Assembly (NCBI GenBank): GCA_963774455.1
Contig: CAVZFD010000005.1
Coordinates: 1,364,001 to 1,428,000 of the forward strand
DNA: 64,000 bases
Direction of reading: 5' to 3'
Origin: DATFVA01 sp963774455
GTDB taxonomy: Bacteria; Bacteroidota; Ignavibacteria; Ignavibacteriales; Ignavibacteriaceae
The notes under the pieces were generated by a model, which was not told the DNA's origin, ran no database searches, and saw only the letters and a list, made by a program, of their open reading frames with translations. The position numbers and the translations under genes were made by a program. Position 1 is the first letter of the stretch. Every line of letters begins with the position of its first letter. Positions 17,170 through 26,548 of the stretch are shown piece after piece.

Positions 17170-17757
17170 GTGCAAAAGGTACAGTGTGAAATATTGGGAT
17201 TATCATCAAGTCCGTCAACCGGTGGAGCTTATGCTATCTTACTTCGTGAAATTGGTGCCGCCCGAAGGCTTCCTATCATTATAGGGGCCTTCGAGGCTCA
17301 GGCAATCGCCCTTGAGATAGAAGGTATCAAACCTCCCCGCCCCCTGACTCACGATCTTCTAAAGCACATGATTGATAACCTTGGGGCAACAATAATTGAA
17401 GTAATTATCGATGAACTTAGAGAGAACACATTTTATGCAAAGATAATACTCGAAGTTTCAGGGTTAACCAATGAGGTTGATGCAAGACCAAGCGATGCAA
17501 TTGCGCTTGCTGTCAGGGCGCGTTCGCCAATGTATGTTGCTGAATCGGTTATGGAAGCAGCAGCTTTTATACCCTCCGAGGAAGCAGAAGGTGAAGAAAA
17601 GCAAAGTGAGGATCAGGAGCAGGAAGAAGTCCCAACAACAAAGGAAGCTCAGCTTGCCGCACTTCAGGATAAACTCAGGAAAGCTATAGAAACCGAGGAA
17701 TACGAAAGAGCCGCAAAGATTCGGGATGATATCCAGAAATTAACCGGTAATAACTAA
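17170..17757 (+). CDS. Bifunctional nuclease-family (DUF151) protein with C-terminal UVR motif
   Basis: 195 residues from a GTG preceded by GGAG. Residues 1-~135 are a DUF151/bifunctional nuclease domain, with LPIIIGAFEAQAIALEIEG, RPLTHDLL and the DARPSDAIALAVR signature. After an acidic Glu/Gln linker, residues ~158-192 are a UVR motif (LRKAIETEEYERAAKIRDDI), the helical hairpin that in UvrB/UvrC makes contacts between repair proteins. This fusion is typical of Bacteroidetes and Chlorobi. Nuclease activity is known only for a few relatives. Third gene of the etf operon, probably without functional link. Confidence 0.85.
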   Translation: MQKVQCEILGLSSSPSTGGAYAILLREIGAARRLPIIIGAFEAQAIALEIEGIKPPRPLTHDLLKHMIDNLGATIIEVIIDELRENTFYAKIILEVSGLTNEVDARPSDAIALAVRARSPMYVAESVMEAAAFIPSEEAEGEEKQSEDQEQEEVPTTKEAQLAALQDKLRKAIETEEYERAAKIRDDIQKLTGNN

Positions 17758-17820
17758 AGAGCGGGAAACTTCGCCGTCAAACTAAGAGCACAGTCAGGGG
17801 CTTTATCCTTGTGTAATGTT

Positions 17821-19299
17821 TCAACCAAAAACCTTTTTCCCTATACTGCATTCCAGACAATTATCTTTGCTGCAGTAATTTCTGAATAGATCTATCATCC
17901 CCTGATATAATACACTTCTTTTCCAGGCATTATTGAGATTAAGCGTCTCCGAAATTTCAAAAACTAGTCCGTTTTCGCTCTGCTGGTAATAATTCTGATA
18001 TACCTTAATTACCCGTGAAGCCAGGTCTTTCCTGTTGAACATTTCAAAATAGACAGAGAAAACAGGCAGGATTACATTTATAATGATCTCATCCGCCCTG
18101 GACACACCAACGAAATAATTAATTCGGATATCTGTGTGATGGTCAAATGTATAATGGGTATGCCAGAATCCGTCACCTTTAACAATAAACTGGCTTCTTA
18201 GTGAACTGATTATCTGTTTTGTGGTCTTATAATCTTCAAATTCTTTTACAATTGAATGCACTATTTTGCCCCTTATTACCTGGCATAGTAACCTGACTCC
18301 TCCAGCTATTCTAACGGTAGGGAAATTATAAGGTCTGAGTTTCGCAAAGTTCCATTGGGTCTGGTGAAATAATCTTCCCTCATAATCATTCTTGAGTTCT
18401 GACCATATTTCGACAAGTTTTCTAACATATTCCGAAGTTTCCTCATCGGGAATTTTTTCTACCGGAGGTATTAACCCGCTTATATTGAAAAATATAGACT
18501 CAAGAATCAGGAGAAACTTTTCATCTTTGGAATGCTTCTTAAGAAAATTTAAATCAACACCTGATGCCAGCCGATGCATGATATCTTTATTCTTGGAAAA
18601 ACCCAGGGCTTCGAACATTGATTCATAGATCATCTGTTCCCATAACATAGGGTCACGGAAATCTCCCGATGTAAATTCTCGTTTATAAAAATTGTCATCA
18701 GGCTCATACCGAACGACAGGTTCCTTTAAATTTATTTCTTTAAGGTATACCAATTCTTTAAGCCTGGTGACAACTCTCTCGCATTTCTGATTAAATCTGA
18801 TTAGCCCGAGCTCGAAGACGAAATCCAGTTTTTCTTTTTCAGTAAGTTCGGCATTCACTTCTGCGCAAGGCATCTTGTTTATTCTTCCGGATCTTTCTGA
18901 AAGAATTGCCTCCTGAATTTTTTCCCGGATACTGCTATTAAGAAAAGGTTCCAGTGAGAAGGATTGAACTTTCCTGCCGTCCTGTGTGTATACAAAGGAA
19001 TCTTTCCTGGAATTGTTAAATACTACGTGGAGGATAACACTGTTATACTTTTTGTTGAGATTGTGTCCGTGCCCTTTCCAGTCTGAATGGATACTGTCTA
19101 TTTCAACATCACCTGAATAAGTGAGGTTGCCAATCTGTATCCTTGCATGCTTAAAGTCGGGCCCTCCGGTTTCTTTATTTTCCGTTCCCGGATCGACAAT
19201 TTTAATTATCTCTCCATCGCTTGTTTCAAGATCTTTGACGAAATCCTGCTTTTTCCAAATTTCGCAAAGAAATTTTTCCAGCATCTTGTCTTGTTTCAT
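17821..19299 (-). CDS. DUF2851 family protein
   Basis: 492 residues. The N-terminal block is the DUF2851 signature: LCEIWKKQDF, VDPGTENKETGGPDFKHARI, GDVEID, DWKGHGHNLNKKYNSVILHVV. A C-terminal cysteine cluster (YCSKDNCLECSIGKKV) may bind a metal or cluster. The family is conserved in Bacteroidetes/Chlorobi with no established function. It starts 3 bases after the preceding 162-residue gene, at the end of a long nucleotide-synthesis and cell-shape operon, and converges on the DUF151 gene 63 bases away. Confidence 0.8.
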   Translation of the reverse strand: MKQDKMLEKFLCEIWKKQDFVKDLETSDGEIIKIVDPGTENKETGGPDFKHARIQIGNLTYSGDVEIDSIHSDWKGHGHNLNKKYNSVILHVVFNNSRKDSFVYTQDGRKVQSFSLEPFLNSSIREKIQEAILSERSGRINKMPCAEVNAELTEKEKLDFVFELGLIRFNQKCERVVTRLKELVYLKEINLKEPVVRYEPDDNFYKREFTSGDFRDPMLWEQMIYESMFEALGFSKNKDIMHRLASGVDLNFLKKHSKDEKFLLILESIFFNISGLIPPVEKIPDEETSEYVRKLVEIWSELKNDYEGRLFHQTQWNFAKLRPYNFPTVRIAGGVRLLCQVIRGKIVHSIVKEFEDYKTTKQIISSLRSQFIVKGDGFWHTHYTFDHHTDIRINYFVGVSRADEIIINVILPVFSVYFEMFNRKDLASRVIKVYQNYYQQSENGLVFEISETLNLNNAWKRSVLYQGMIDLFRNYCSKDNCLECSIGKKVFG

Positions 19300-19302
19300 A
19301 CT

Positions 19303-19791
19303 CTACCTGCCAGGTTCTTTAATTACCACGAGTTTTGCGGGTAAGGATCTCCTGTTCCCCAGACAATACAAGAAAACCAGGTTATTAATTGTATCCTCAA
19401 GGAAAACATTCCTGAAAGTATACTCACCTGAACTAACCTGGTAATACATATCTTTCTTTTTATTATTGAGATAAAGAAAAAGGTCTGCACCGGAAATTTT
19501 ATCGGGAAGCGTTACTGAAATTTGTAAAGCGGATGAGTCGGTATGGATTGTATCCCGCTGAGAGTTGATCTTCAGACCAGGCAGTCTCGAATCAACCCTT
19601 AAAGAACTGACTTCGTAGATGTCGGGAGTTTGATAATCCTGTTTGCCGGACTCCCCAATATTACCTTCCGGAGGTTTTGGTACAGCAGATTCCTGCATTT
19701 CTCCCTCTATTATCCAAGAGGATTGTTTAATGTTCAGAAAACTTACTAATATTAAAATTAAGAGTAAAATTACGAATAGGAATTTCTTCAC
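19303..19791 (-). CDS. Membrane-anchored hypothetical protein
   Basis: 162 residues from a GTG whose bases overlap the pyrF stop (GTGA), which suggests coupled translation. Residues 3-22 form one hydrophobic helix (anchor or signal); the rest is polar and predicted outside the cytoplasm, with a beta-rich C-terminal half (ALQISVTLPDKISGADLFLY). A Pro-rich stretch lies near 38-52. I do not recognise the family. The position between pyrF and the DUF2851 gene is its only context. Confidence 0.6.
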   Translation of the reverse strand: MKKFLFVILLLILILVSFLNIKQSSWIIEGEMQESAVPKPPEGNIGESGKQDYQTPDIYEVSSLRVDSRLPGLKINSQRDTIHTDSSALQISVTLPDKISGADLFLYLNNKKKDMYYQVSSGEYTFRNVFLEDTINNLVFLYCLGNRRSLPAKLVVIKEPGR

Positions 19792-20600
19792 ATATTGAGT
19801 TCTTTTTTAACTTTTGTATTCAAAATGTTTAATTCTTCAGCAGCTGATCTCCCAAAATGCATCCCGCTGTTTTTATAAATAATTCCCCTGCTCACATTAA
19901 TAAGAAAGTTCATGCGTTTAGCTTCCGAAAAAGCATGCACAATATCTTCAAGACTGCCTCCCTGCGCACCTATTCCGGGAAGCAGGACAGGCAGATCACC
20001 AATAAGCTTCATGTTACTTTTTAATTCTTCGGGATGAGTTGCTCCAAAAACAATTCCACAGTTTTTTCTGGTATTCCATTCCACAGTTTTCTTAATGATC
20101 TCCTGATATAGGAAGCTTCCGTTTTCGATTTTTAATTTTTCAAAATCGGCTGAACCTGGATTAGAAGTTAACGTAAGTATAAAATTTAACTTATTTTCAA
20201 ACTGGAGAAACGGCTGGACAGAATCATCACCCATATAGGGATTTATAGTTGAAGCATCGCAACCGAAATATTTAAAAATTGAATCAGCATACATAAAGGC
20301 TGTATTCCCGATATCTCCCCTCTTAGCATCACCAATTATCATTACGTCCCCGGGAATTATCTCTATTGTTTTTTTTAATTCCTCGAAACCTCCGGGTCCA
20401 GAATTTTCATAAAATGCAAAATTGAGTTTGTAGGCTGCTGCCAATTCTGCAGTATTTTCGATTATGACTTTATTAAATTCATACAAAGGATGGTTTAATT
20501 CAGTAAGATGAGATGGTATTTTTTTTATATCAGTATCCAGTCCCACGCAAATGAATTTTCCTTCGGAATTCTTATAACTAAGTTTTTCCAGTGCGTTCAT
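19788..20600 (-). CDS. pyrF: Orotidine 5'-phosphate decarboxylase (type 2 subfamily)
   Basis: 270 residues. The catalytic signature is GDAKRGDIGNTA near residue 90 (D-K-x-x-D network), with CVGLDTD at 18-24 and the phosphate-binding VLLPGIGAQGGSLEDIV near 213. The long form without homology to short PyrF in overall length is the PyrF type 2 group common in this phylum. It makes UMP from OMP, the last step of de novo pyrimidine synthesis, consistent with pyrG and dcd in the same gene block. Its end overlaps the start of the next gene by 4 bases. Confidence 0.92.
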   Translation of the reverse strand: MNALEKLSYKNSEGKFICVGLDTDIKKIPSHLTELNHPLYEFNKVIIENTAELAAAYKLNFAFYENSGPGGFEELKKTIEIIPGDVMIIGDAKRGDIGNTAFMYADSIFKYFGCDASTINPYMGDDSVQPFLQFENKLNFILTLTSNPGSADFEKLKIENGSFLYQEIIKKTVEWNTRKNCGIVFGATHPEELKSNMKLIGDLPVLLPGIGAQGGSLEDIVHAFSEAKRMNFLINVSRGIIYKNSGMHFGRSAAEELNILNTKVKKELNM

Positions 20601-20601
20601 T

Positions 20602-21138
20602 TCACGTAAAATTTTTATACATCATTGATTCGACCGGGAACTCGGTTCGTTCATTATATTTGGCATTCTTCTTAAGATTATAAGGTATTTCAACTTCACC
20701 TTTCATATTAAAGTAAATAATCTGACCTATCGGCATCCCGGCATATATTTTTACAGGCTGTTTAACCGATATTTCCAGTGTCCACGTATTGCAGAAACCT
20801 GCATCTCCCTTGCCAGCAGTTGAGTGAATATCAATTCCCAGTCTGCCTACGCTTGATTTCCCTTCAACAAAAGGTACATATTTCCTTGTTTCAGTGTATT
20901 CCTGCGTTACCCCGAGATATAATTTCGAAGTTAATAAAAGGAATCCGCTTTCCGGAATTTCAAATCGTCTTATTTTATTATGGATTTTGGCATCAAGGAT
21001 GTCACTTTCATAAACTGCAAGCCACTTACCAAGGTGAACATCATAACTGTTACTACCAAGGTTTTCTCTTTTGAATGGTTCAATAACAATGTTTCCCAGT
21101 TTTATTTCATCCAGAATTTGCCTGTCGGATAATATCAT
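20602..21138 (-). CDS. dcd: dCTP deaminase
   Basis: 178 residues. Matches the trimeric dUTPase-fold dCTP deaminases: LGSNSYDVHLGKWL at ~27, VEGKSSVGRLGIDIHSTAG at ~91 (active-site SSVGR and H), GDAGFCNTWTLEI and QPVKIYAGMPIGQI. It converts dCTP to dUTP for dTMP synthesis; whether it also hydrolyses dUTP cannot be told. It lies 11 bases after rodA and 1 base before pyrF. Confidence 0.92.
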   Translation of the reverse strand: MILSDRQILDEIKLGNIVIEPFKRENLGSNSYDVHLGKWLAVYESDILDAKIHNKIRRFEIPESGFLLLTSKLYLGVTQEYTETRKYVPFVEGKSSVGRLGIDIHSTAGKGDAGFCNTWTLEISVKQPVKIYAGMPIGQIIYFNMKGEVEIPYNLKKNAKYNERTEFPVESMMYKNFT

Positions 21139-21149
21139 TGAATCTCCTT

Positions 21150-22379
21150 TTATGTATAGTTTTTACGTGTTCGATATACATTAGCGACTATCCCGAGCAT
21201 AAACATATTCACCATAAGGGAACTGCCGCCGTAACTAACAAAGGGCAAAGGGATACCGATTACAGGCATAATTCCTACTGTCATTCCGATATTTACCATA
21301 AGGTGAACAAAATAGACTGCCAGTATTCCTATTGTGACCAGACTTAAGAACTCATCCTTTGCGGAAGATGCAATCTTAAGTATTTTTATAAACAATACCA
21401 GGAACAATATCAATGTGATGAAACTCCCTATAAATCCAAGTTCCTCTCCAATTACGCAATATATAAAATCGGTCCATTGTTCCGGAATAAACTGAAGCTG
21501 CGTCTGGTTGCCGGCAAGGAAACCTTTCCCCCAAAAGCCGCCTGAACCAATAGCAACTCTGGCCTGAATTGCATTGTAGCCGGCACCGAGCGGATCGGCC
21601 ATCGGATCAATGAATGATTTTATACGATTTTGCTGATGAGGACTAAGAACATTATAAACATAATCCGCAAAAAATCCTGCCCCAAGGTTGAGAGCAAAAA
21701 TTGACCCGTTGAAGAATATATCTTTTCTGAAAAGGAGCAGAGCCACCGAAACCAGGATTAATGCAGCTACAAAATAATACACGCCGAACAAGGAGGAAAG
21801 CGCAACAAATCCAGGACTAAGCACTATGAACAAACCAAAAAGACTTATGCCTTTCCAGAAAATCATAGTGAGAATTATCCCTATAAATACAAGTGCGGTA
21901 CCCATATCAGGTTCAAGCAATATGAGGCCAACAGGGATCAGTCCAATTAAAAGGGTGAAAACAATATCTTTAAAAGATTCAATATCTGTATTGTTACGAC
22001 TAAGGTAGGATGAAACTACAAGTATAGTCCCTATCTTTGCCACCTCCGAAGGCTGAAACCCTATACTCCCAAGGTCCAGCCAGCTCTTAGCGCCTGAAAT
22101 CTGACGACCCATTACAAGTACGGCCATTAGAAGACCAAGTGAAAGCAGATATAAGGGGATAGCCATTAATCGAAAAGAACTAATGGGAACCGAATAGGTA
22201 ATAAAAAAAGTAATAAAAGCGGCAATACCCCAGACTAGTTGTCTATCAAAATTTCCTGAAGCGGTTGGGTGATGCACCGTGGAACTATATATTGCAGCGA
22301 GGCCTATTCCAAAGAGAACCAGGCATGGAATAAAAATTCCAAAATCAAATTTATCCTGGAGTTTATAATCAATTCGCAA
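21150..22379 (-). CDS. rodA: Peptidoglycan glycosyltransferase RodA (SEDS family)
   Basis: 409 residues, about ten transmembrane helices. SEDS motifs: SGAKSWLDLGSIGFQPSE (~92-109), LIPVGLILLEPDMGTALVFI (~140) with the catalytic-region Asp, and the C-terminal GIPLPFVSYGGSSLMVNM. RodA polymerises lipid II for side-wall elongation with its partner PBP2, encoded immediately upstream; the two reading frames overlap by 11 bases, consistent with coupled translation. Confidence 0.95.
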   Translation of the reverse strand: MRIDYKLQDKFDFGIFIPCLVLFGIGLAAIYSSTVHHPTASGNFDRQLVWGIAAFITFFITYSVPISSFRLMAIPLYLLSLGLLMAVLVMGRQISGAKSWLDLGSIGFQPSEVAKIGTILVVSSYLSRNNTDIESFKDIVFTLLIGLIPVGLILLEPDMGTALVFIGIILTMIFWKGISLFGLFIVLSPGFVALSSLFGVYYFVAALILVSVALLLFRKDIFFNGSIFALNLGAGFFADYVYNVLSPHQQNRIKSFIDPMADPLGAGYNAIQARVAIGSGGFWGKGFLAGNQTQLQFIPEQWTDFIYCVIGEELGFIGSFITLILFLVLFIKILKIASSAKDEFLSLVTIGILAVYFVHLMVNIGMTVGIMPVIGIPLPFVSYGGSSLMVNMFMLGIVANVYRTRKNYT

Positions 22380-24192
22380 AAGAAGCCCCTATTATATTCT
22401 GCTGCAGTTTCTGTTCATATTTGTTCTGTTCATCTTTTTTGGTTTTATCTTTTAGCAGATATGCTTCAATCATTTTTTTAGCAATGGGAGCTGCGTAGGT
22501 AGCTCCGAATCCCACATTTTCAACAACCACTGCCACTGCGATCTTCGGATTATCAAAGGGTGCAAATCCGATAAATAAAGCGTGATCTTTGCCCTGAGGA
22601 TTCTGTGCGGTTCCGGTCTTGCCCGCTATCTGAATTTCATTCGATTTTATTCGAACTGCTGTTCCCGCTCCATTCACTACCAGGAACATTCCCTGTTTAA
22701 CAATATCAAAAACCTCTTTATTTATTCCTACATCAATTTTATCAAATTTAAATGGAATGAAATCCTTAGTTTTATTATCCAGGCAGCCCTTAACGATATG
22801 CGGAGTGTAGGTGATGCCGTCGTTGGCAATTAGGGCTACATATTTAGCAAGCTGTATTGGTGTAATGCTTACTTCTCCCTGGCCTATTCCTAGACTTGCC
22901 ATTATACTCCTTGGCCAGTTAGGTCCGTATATTTTCTCATAATATCCCGAACTGGGGATAAAACCTTTTACTTCCTCCCCTATATCTATACCAGTTTTTT
23001 GAGCAAAACCGAACTTTAATGCATAAGTATGCCAGTTCTCAATACCTATTTTATATATCAGATTATAGAAAAATGTATTGCAGGATTTTTCAATTGCGTG
23101 TACAACATTCAATGTTCCGTGAACACCGTCACATTTAAAAAACCTGCCGAAGGTAAACCCACCTGTGCACGTGATTGTGGTGCTGGTATTTATGACTCCG
23201 AGATCAAGAGCAGCTATGGCCTCCATTATTTTAAAGGTAGATCCGGGAGGTTTCATAGACATTGTTGCCCTATTAAATAAAGGCTTATCTTTATCAGTGT
23301 AAAGTTTATTCAGGAACTCCCTTGAAGTAACATAAGAAAATTGATTCAGGTCATAATCCGGAAAACTACCTAATCCCAGTATCTCACCTGTTTTAGGTTC
23401 AATAGCAACAAACGCACCGCGGTATCCTTTAAATGACTCTTCTCCAGCTCTCTGAACATCTGCATCAATAGAAAGAACAAGATCATCTCCTTTTATCGAC
23501 TTGACATCTGCGGTACCATTTTTAAAAGGTCCTATCTCCTTTCTTCTTGAATCGACCAGAACATAATTAAATCCTTTCTGACCCCTAAGATATTTCTCAT
23601 ATGTTTTCTCAAGTCCGTTATGTCCCACATAATCACCAGGTTCATAATAATCTTCTTCCTTGGCAAGCTGTACCGGAGAGATTTCTTTGGTATAACCAAA
23701 CATATGCGATCCCATAAGACCTGCAGGGTAACCGCGCTGCATTTCAACTATGTAATCTACCCCAGGAAGAAATTCAGAATTCTCCTCCAGCCAGGAGACA
23801 GTCTTAAAGTCAATTCCTCGTTTTATTCTTATAGGAATATATTTAGAATAAACTCGGTTATTGTATAATATCTTATCAATATATCCGGAATCGACATCAA
23901 GAACATTCTCTAGCAGACGGTTTAATTTGAGGTTATATTCTGCCGGTGTAATTCTGAGAGTATAGGCAGGAAGGTTGCTCACTACCACTTCACCGTTTCT
24001 GTCGAGGAAAATACCTCTAAGGGGTGTCTGTTCGATTGCTTTTATGCTGTTGTTTGCAGATTTTACATCATACTCTTCATGGTTAATAATCTGCATCTGG
24101 AAAAGACGGAAAGCCAGCAAAGCAAAGGAAGCGGTAATTATGAAGAAAACGATAGATTTTCTCTGCAGCGAACCAAAGCTTGAAGATTTCAA
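22369..24192 (-). CDS. mrdA: Penicillin-binding protein 2 (elongasome transpeptidase)
   Basis: 607 residues. One N-terminal membrane helix (~12-32), then the PBP dimerisation domain and a transpeptidase domain with all three motifs: STFK (KPPGSTFKI, ~321), SCN (EKSCNTFFYN, ~374) and KTG (AGKTGTAQNPQG, ~527). It cross-links peptidoglycan during elongation with RodA. Gene order mreB-mreC-mreD-mrdA-rodA is the classic elongasome operon; the gap to mreD is 1 base. Confidence 0.95.
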   Translation of the reverse strand: MKSSSFGSLQRKSIVFFIITASFALLAFRLFQMQIINHEEYDVKSANNSIKAIEQTPLRGIFLDRNGEVVVSNLPAYTLRITPAEYNLKLNRLLENVLDVDSGYIDKILYNNRVYSKYIPIRIKRGIDFKTVSWLEENSEFLPGVDYIVEMQRGYPAGLMGSHMFGYTKEISPVQLAKEEDYYEPGDYVGHNGLEKTYEKYLRGQKGFNYVLVDSRRKEIGPFKNGTADVKSIKGDDLVLSIDADVQRAGEESFKGYRGAFVAIEPKTGEILGLGSFPDYDLNQFSYVTSREFLNKLYTDKDKPLFNRATMSMKPPGSTFKIMEAIAALDLGVINTSTTITCTGGFTFGRFFKCDGVHGTLNVVHAIEKSCNTFFYNLIYKIGIENWHTYALKFGFAQKTGIDIGEEVKGFIPSSGYYEKIYGPNWPRSIMASLGIGQGEVSITPIQLAKYVALIANDGITYTPHIVKGCLDNKTKDFIPFKFDKIDVGINKEVFDIVKQGMFLVVNGAGTAVRIKSNEIQIAGKTGTAQNPQGKDHALFIGFAPFDNPKIAVAVVVENVGFGATYAAPIAKKMIEAYLLKDKTKKDEQNKYEQKLQQNIIGASFAN

Positions 24193-24193
24193 T

Positions 24194-24682
24194 CTAGCTC
24201 AAACTCCTCTTAGGGTAAAAAATTGAAACGATTATACTGATGACAGCCGTATAAAGTGCAGGCAGCATCGCCTGTTCGAAAAACAATACCAGGAGACTCT
24301 TACTCAAATCAATCGTTGAAAAAAATGAATAAACAATTGTGTCTATCAGTGTGCAGAGAAGTACTATCAGGGAGAAAATGTAGGATTTAAGATAGGCTTC
24401 TCTTTTATTTTCATTTGAGAAATAACCTGCTACAAAACCCGCAATCGTCTTAGACAGCATTGCACTGCCAAGTAAACTACCCGTAATCAGATCAAAAAGA
24501 AAACCATAAGCAAATCCCAAAACTGTACCGTAAACCTGGCCGTACCGGACAGAATAAAAAACGAGAAGTATTAAAATCAGGTCGGGTATAACTCCGTTTA
24601 TTGAAATAAGTGGGATTACAGTGGTTTGAATTACCAGCAGAGGGAAGAAAAGAAGGATGGGAAATATATATTGAGGGCGCAT
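24194..24682 (-). CDS. mreD: Rod shape-determining protein MreD
   Basis: 162 residues, about five transmembrane helices, with the MreD pattern of GVIPDLILILLVFYSVRYG near the start and GFAYGFLFDLITGSLLG. Its ATG overlaps the mreC stop (TAATG). The sequence is variable across bacteria, so identity rests partly on position between mreC and mrdA. Confidence 0.9.
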   Translation of the reverse strand: MRPQYIFPILLFFPLLVIQTTVIPLISINGVIPDLILILLVFYSVRYGQVYGTVLGFAYGFLFDLITGSLLGSAMLSKTIAGFVAGYFSNENKREAYLKSYIFSLIVLLCTLIDTIVYSFFSTIDLSKSLLVLFFEQAMLPALYTAVISIIVSIFYPKRSLS

Positions 24683-25515
24683 TATTTACGATTATAAAAA
24701 TTTAATTCTAGATTATTTTTCTGTTTGCTCGCAACTATCTTAATCACAAATACATTTTCAACGCTCCCAAAATCTACGAAAGGTTTGACCCTTGCCTCAT
24801 TGAAGATACCGGTTTCAACTTTGCTTAATCCCCTAACCACACCGACCGGTACGGGTACAGGAACAATCGAGCTGATATCTGAAGTAACGATTCTGTCGCC
24901 GGGTTCAATATCATATGTCTTTGGAACATCAACAATGACAAGTTCTTTTCCATCCCACCTCATTATTCCGTCTATCCTGCTTCGTTCATCCTTAACCGTA
25001 ATTTTAAGATCTATATTCTGAAGGGTTCTGGCAATTGCATAATCCTGTGAAACTGAGGTTATGATTCCAACCATACCTTTATCATTGATAACCGGCATTC
25101 CGGGTTTTACGCTATCTTTTTCTCCGACGTTAATTGTTATACTTCCCTGCGATCTGGTTGACAGCTTTGATACAACTGCTGCGGGTATCAGCGGGTAAGT
25201 AACGGAATCTTTGAGATTGAGAAGATTTTTTAATTCATGGTTAATTATACCATATTCACGTAGTCTGTTAACCTGAAGCATCAGTTCTGCATTTACCTTC
25301 CGGAGTCTTTCATTTTCTTTCTTATAGCTGGAGATATTGATAACATCGCTTACTACTGAAGTTACTGCAGCGAAGCTTCCGAAAGCAACCGCTCGTACCT
25401 GGCGGACCTTAGTATTTTGATTTTGTGAAAGAATAAAAAGACTGACAACAAGCAGTATAACGAGGATTACGTACTCTTTAAAATTTTCCCATAATTTAGA
25501 AAAAGACCGAAACAT
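24682..25515 (-). CDS. mreC: Rod shape-determining protein MreC
   Basis: 277 residues. One N-terminal helix (~16-30), a coiled coil (~60-95) and the MreC beta-barrel domain with VVSKLSTRSQGSITINVG, KPGMPVINDKGMVGIITSV and GDRIVTSDISSIVPVPVPVG. It links the MreB filament to RodA/PBP2 in the periplasm. The start overlaps the mreB stop by one base (TAATG). Confidence 0.94.
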   Translation of the reverse strand: MFRSFSKLWENFKEYVILVILLVVSLFILSQNQNTKVRQVRAVAFGSFAAVTSVVSDVINISSYKKENERLRKVNAELMLQVNRLREYGIINHELKNLLNLKDSVTYPLIPAAVVSKLSTRSQGSITINVGEKDSVKPGMPVINDKGMVGIITSVSQDYAIARTLQNIDLKITVKDERSRIDGIMRWDGKELVIVDVPKTYDIEPGDRIVTSDISSIVPVPVPVGVVRGLSKVETGIFNEARVKPFVDFGSVENVFVIKIVASKQKNNLELNFYNRK

Positions 25516-26540
25516 TAGTATCTGCGGTTACGTATTAAAACTTTTGAATAATGATTTAAATTATCTATTACCTTCCCGGCTCCCCGAACTACAGCAGTTA
25601 AAGGATCTTCTGCCACGTGGACAGGCAAATTGGTTTCCATTCTTATTCGCTCATCAAGTCCTTTTAATAAAGCACCTCCACCGGTAATCATTACTCCCCT
25701 GTCTAGTATATCGGCCGAAAGTTCAGGAGGAGTTCGCTCGAGCGACTGACGTACGGCATCAACGATCTGAACAACTGCCTCATTAAGTGCTTCCCTGATC
25801 TCTACTGAACTTACCTCCGTAGTTTTAGGAATTCCCCCAACCAGATCTCTTCCTTTTACCTGGATGGTTATCTCTTCTTTTAAAGGTACTGCAGAACCAA
25901 CCTCACACTTGATCGCTTCAGCGGTCCTTTCACCTATAAGAATATTATGATTTTTCTTGAAGTACTGCATAATAGCATAATTCATTTCATCCCCTGCTAT
26001 TCTAATTGATTCTTCATTCACAATTCCGGAAAGGGCTATAACTGCTATTTCCGTAGTTCCTCCACCGATGTCAATTATCATATTTCCAACAGCCGCTTCA
26101 ACGTCCAGTCCAATCCCAATAGCAGCAGCCATTGGTTCAGCTATAAGATGAACCTCTTTTGCGCCGGCATGCTCAGCACTGTCTCTAACCGCACGCTTTT
26201 CAACTTCGGTTACACCGCTGGGAACTGCTACGACCACCCGTCTCGCAGAAAATGCTCCTGCCCTCACTTTTTTAATGAAGGCACGGATCATACCTTCTGC
26301 AATCTCAAAGTCGGCGATTACTCCATCACGCATCGGTCGTGTCACCCGAATTTCCTTATGTTCCCTTCCCTGCATTTCCTTTGCTTTATTACCAAGAGCG
26401 ATAATCCTCTTGCTGTTTTTATCAAAAGCAACAATAGAAGGTTCATTCAGAACAATCCCTTTACCTTTAACGTAAATGAGCGTGTTGGCAGTGCCTAAAT
26501 CTATGGCAATATCTGCTGAGAAAAAATCAAATAGACCCAT
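25515..26540 (-). CDS. mreB: Rod shape-determining actin homologue MreB
   Basis: 341 residues. Actin-fold nucleotide motifs: DLGTANTLIYVKGKGIVLNEPS (~13), phosphate-2 MIIDIGGGTTEIAVIALSGI (~158) and the adenosine motif MITGGGALLKGLDERI (~285). It forms membrane-bound filaments that orient wall synthesis, so a rod-shaped cell is implied. Nine bases separate it from purH upstream, so the shape genes are read through from the purine genes. Confidence 0.97.
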   Translation of the reverse strand: MGLFDFFSADIAIDLGTANTLIYVKGKGIVLNEPSIVAFDKNSKRIIALGNKAKEMQGREHKEIRVTRPMRDGVIADFEIAEGMIRAFIKKVRAGAFSARRVVVAVPSGVTEVEKRAVRDSAEHAGAKEVHLIAEPMAAAIGIGLDVEAAVGNMIIDIGGGTTEIAVIALSGIVNEESIRIAGDEMNYAIMQYFKKNHNILIGERTAEAIKCEVGSAVPLKEEITIQVKGRDLVGGIPKTTEVSSVEIREALNEAVVQIVDAVRQSLERTPPELSADILDRGVMITGGGALLKGLDERIRMETNLPVHVAEDPLTAVVRGAGKVIDNLNHYSKVLIRNRRY

Positions 26541-26548
26541 TATGCCTC

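Noticed and set aside
17170..17757. Functional link of the DUF151-UVR protein with ETF
   Set aside because: They share a transcript, but nothing in either protein suggests a joint function; operon neighbours in this window are often unrelated.
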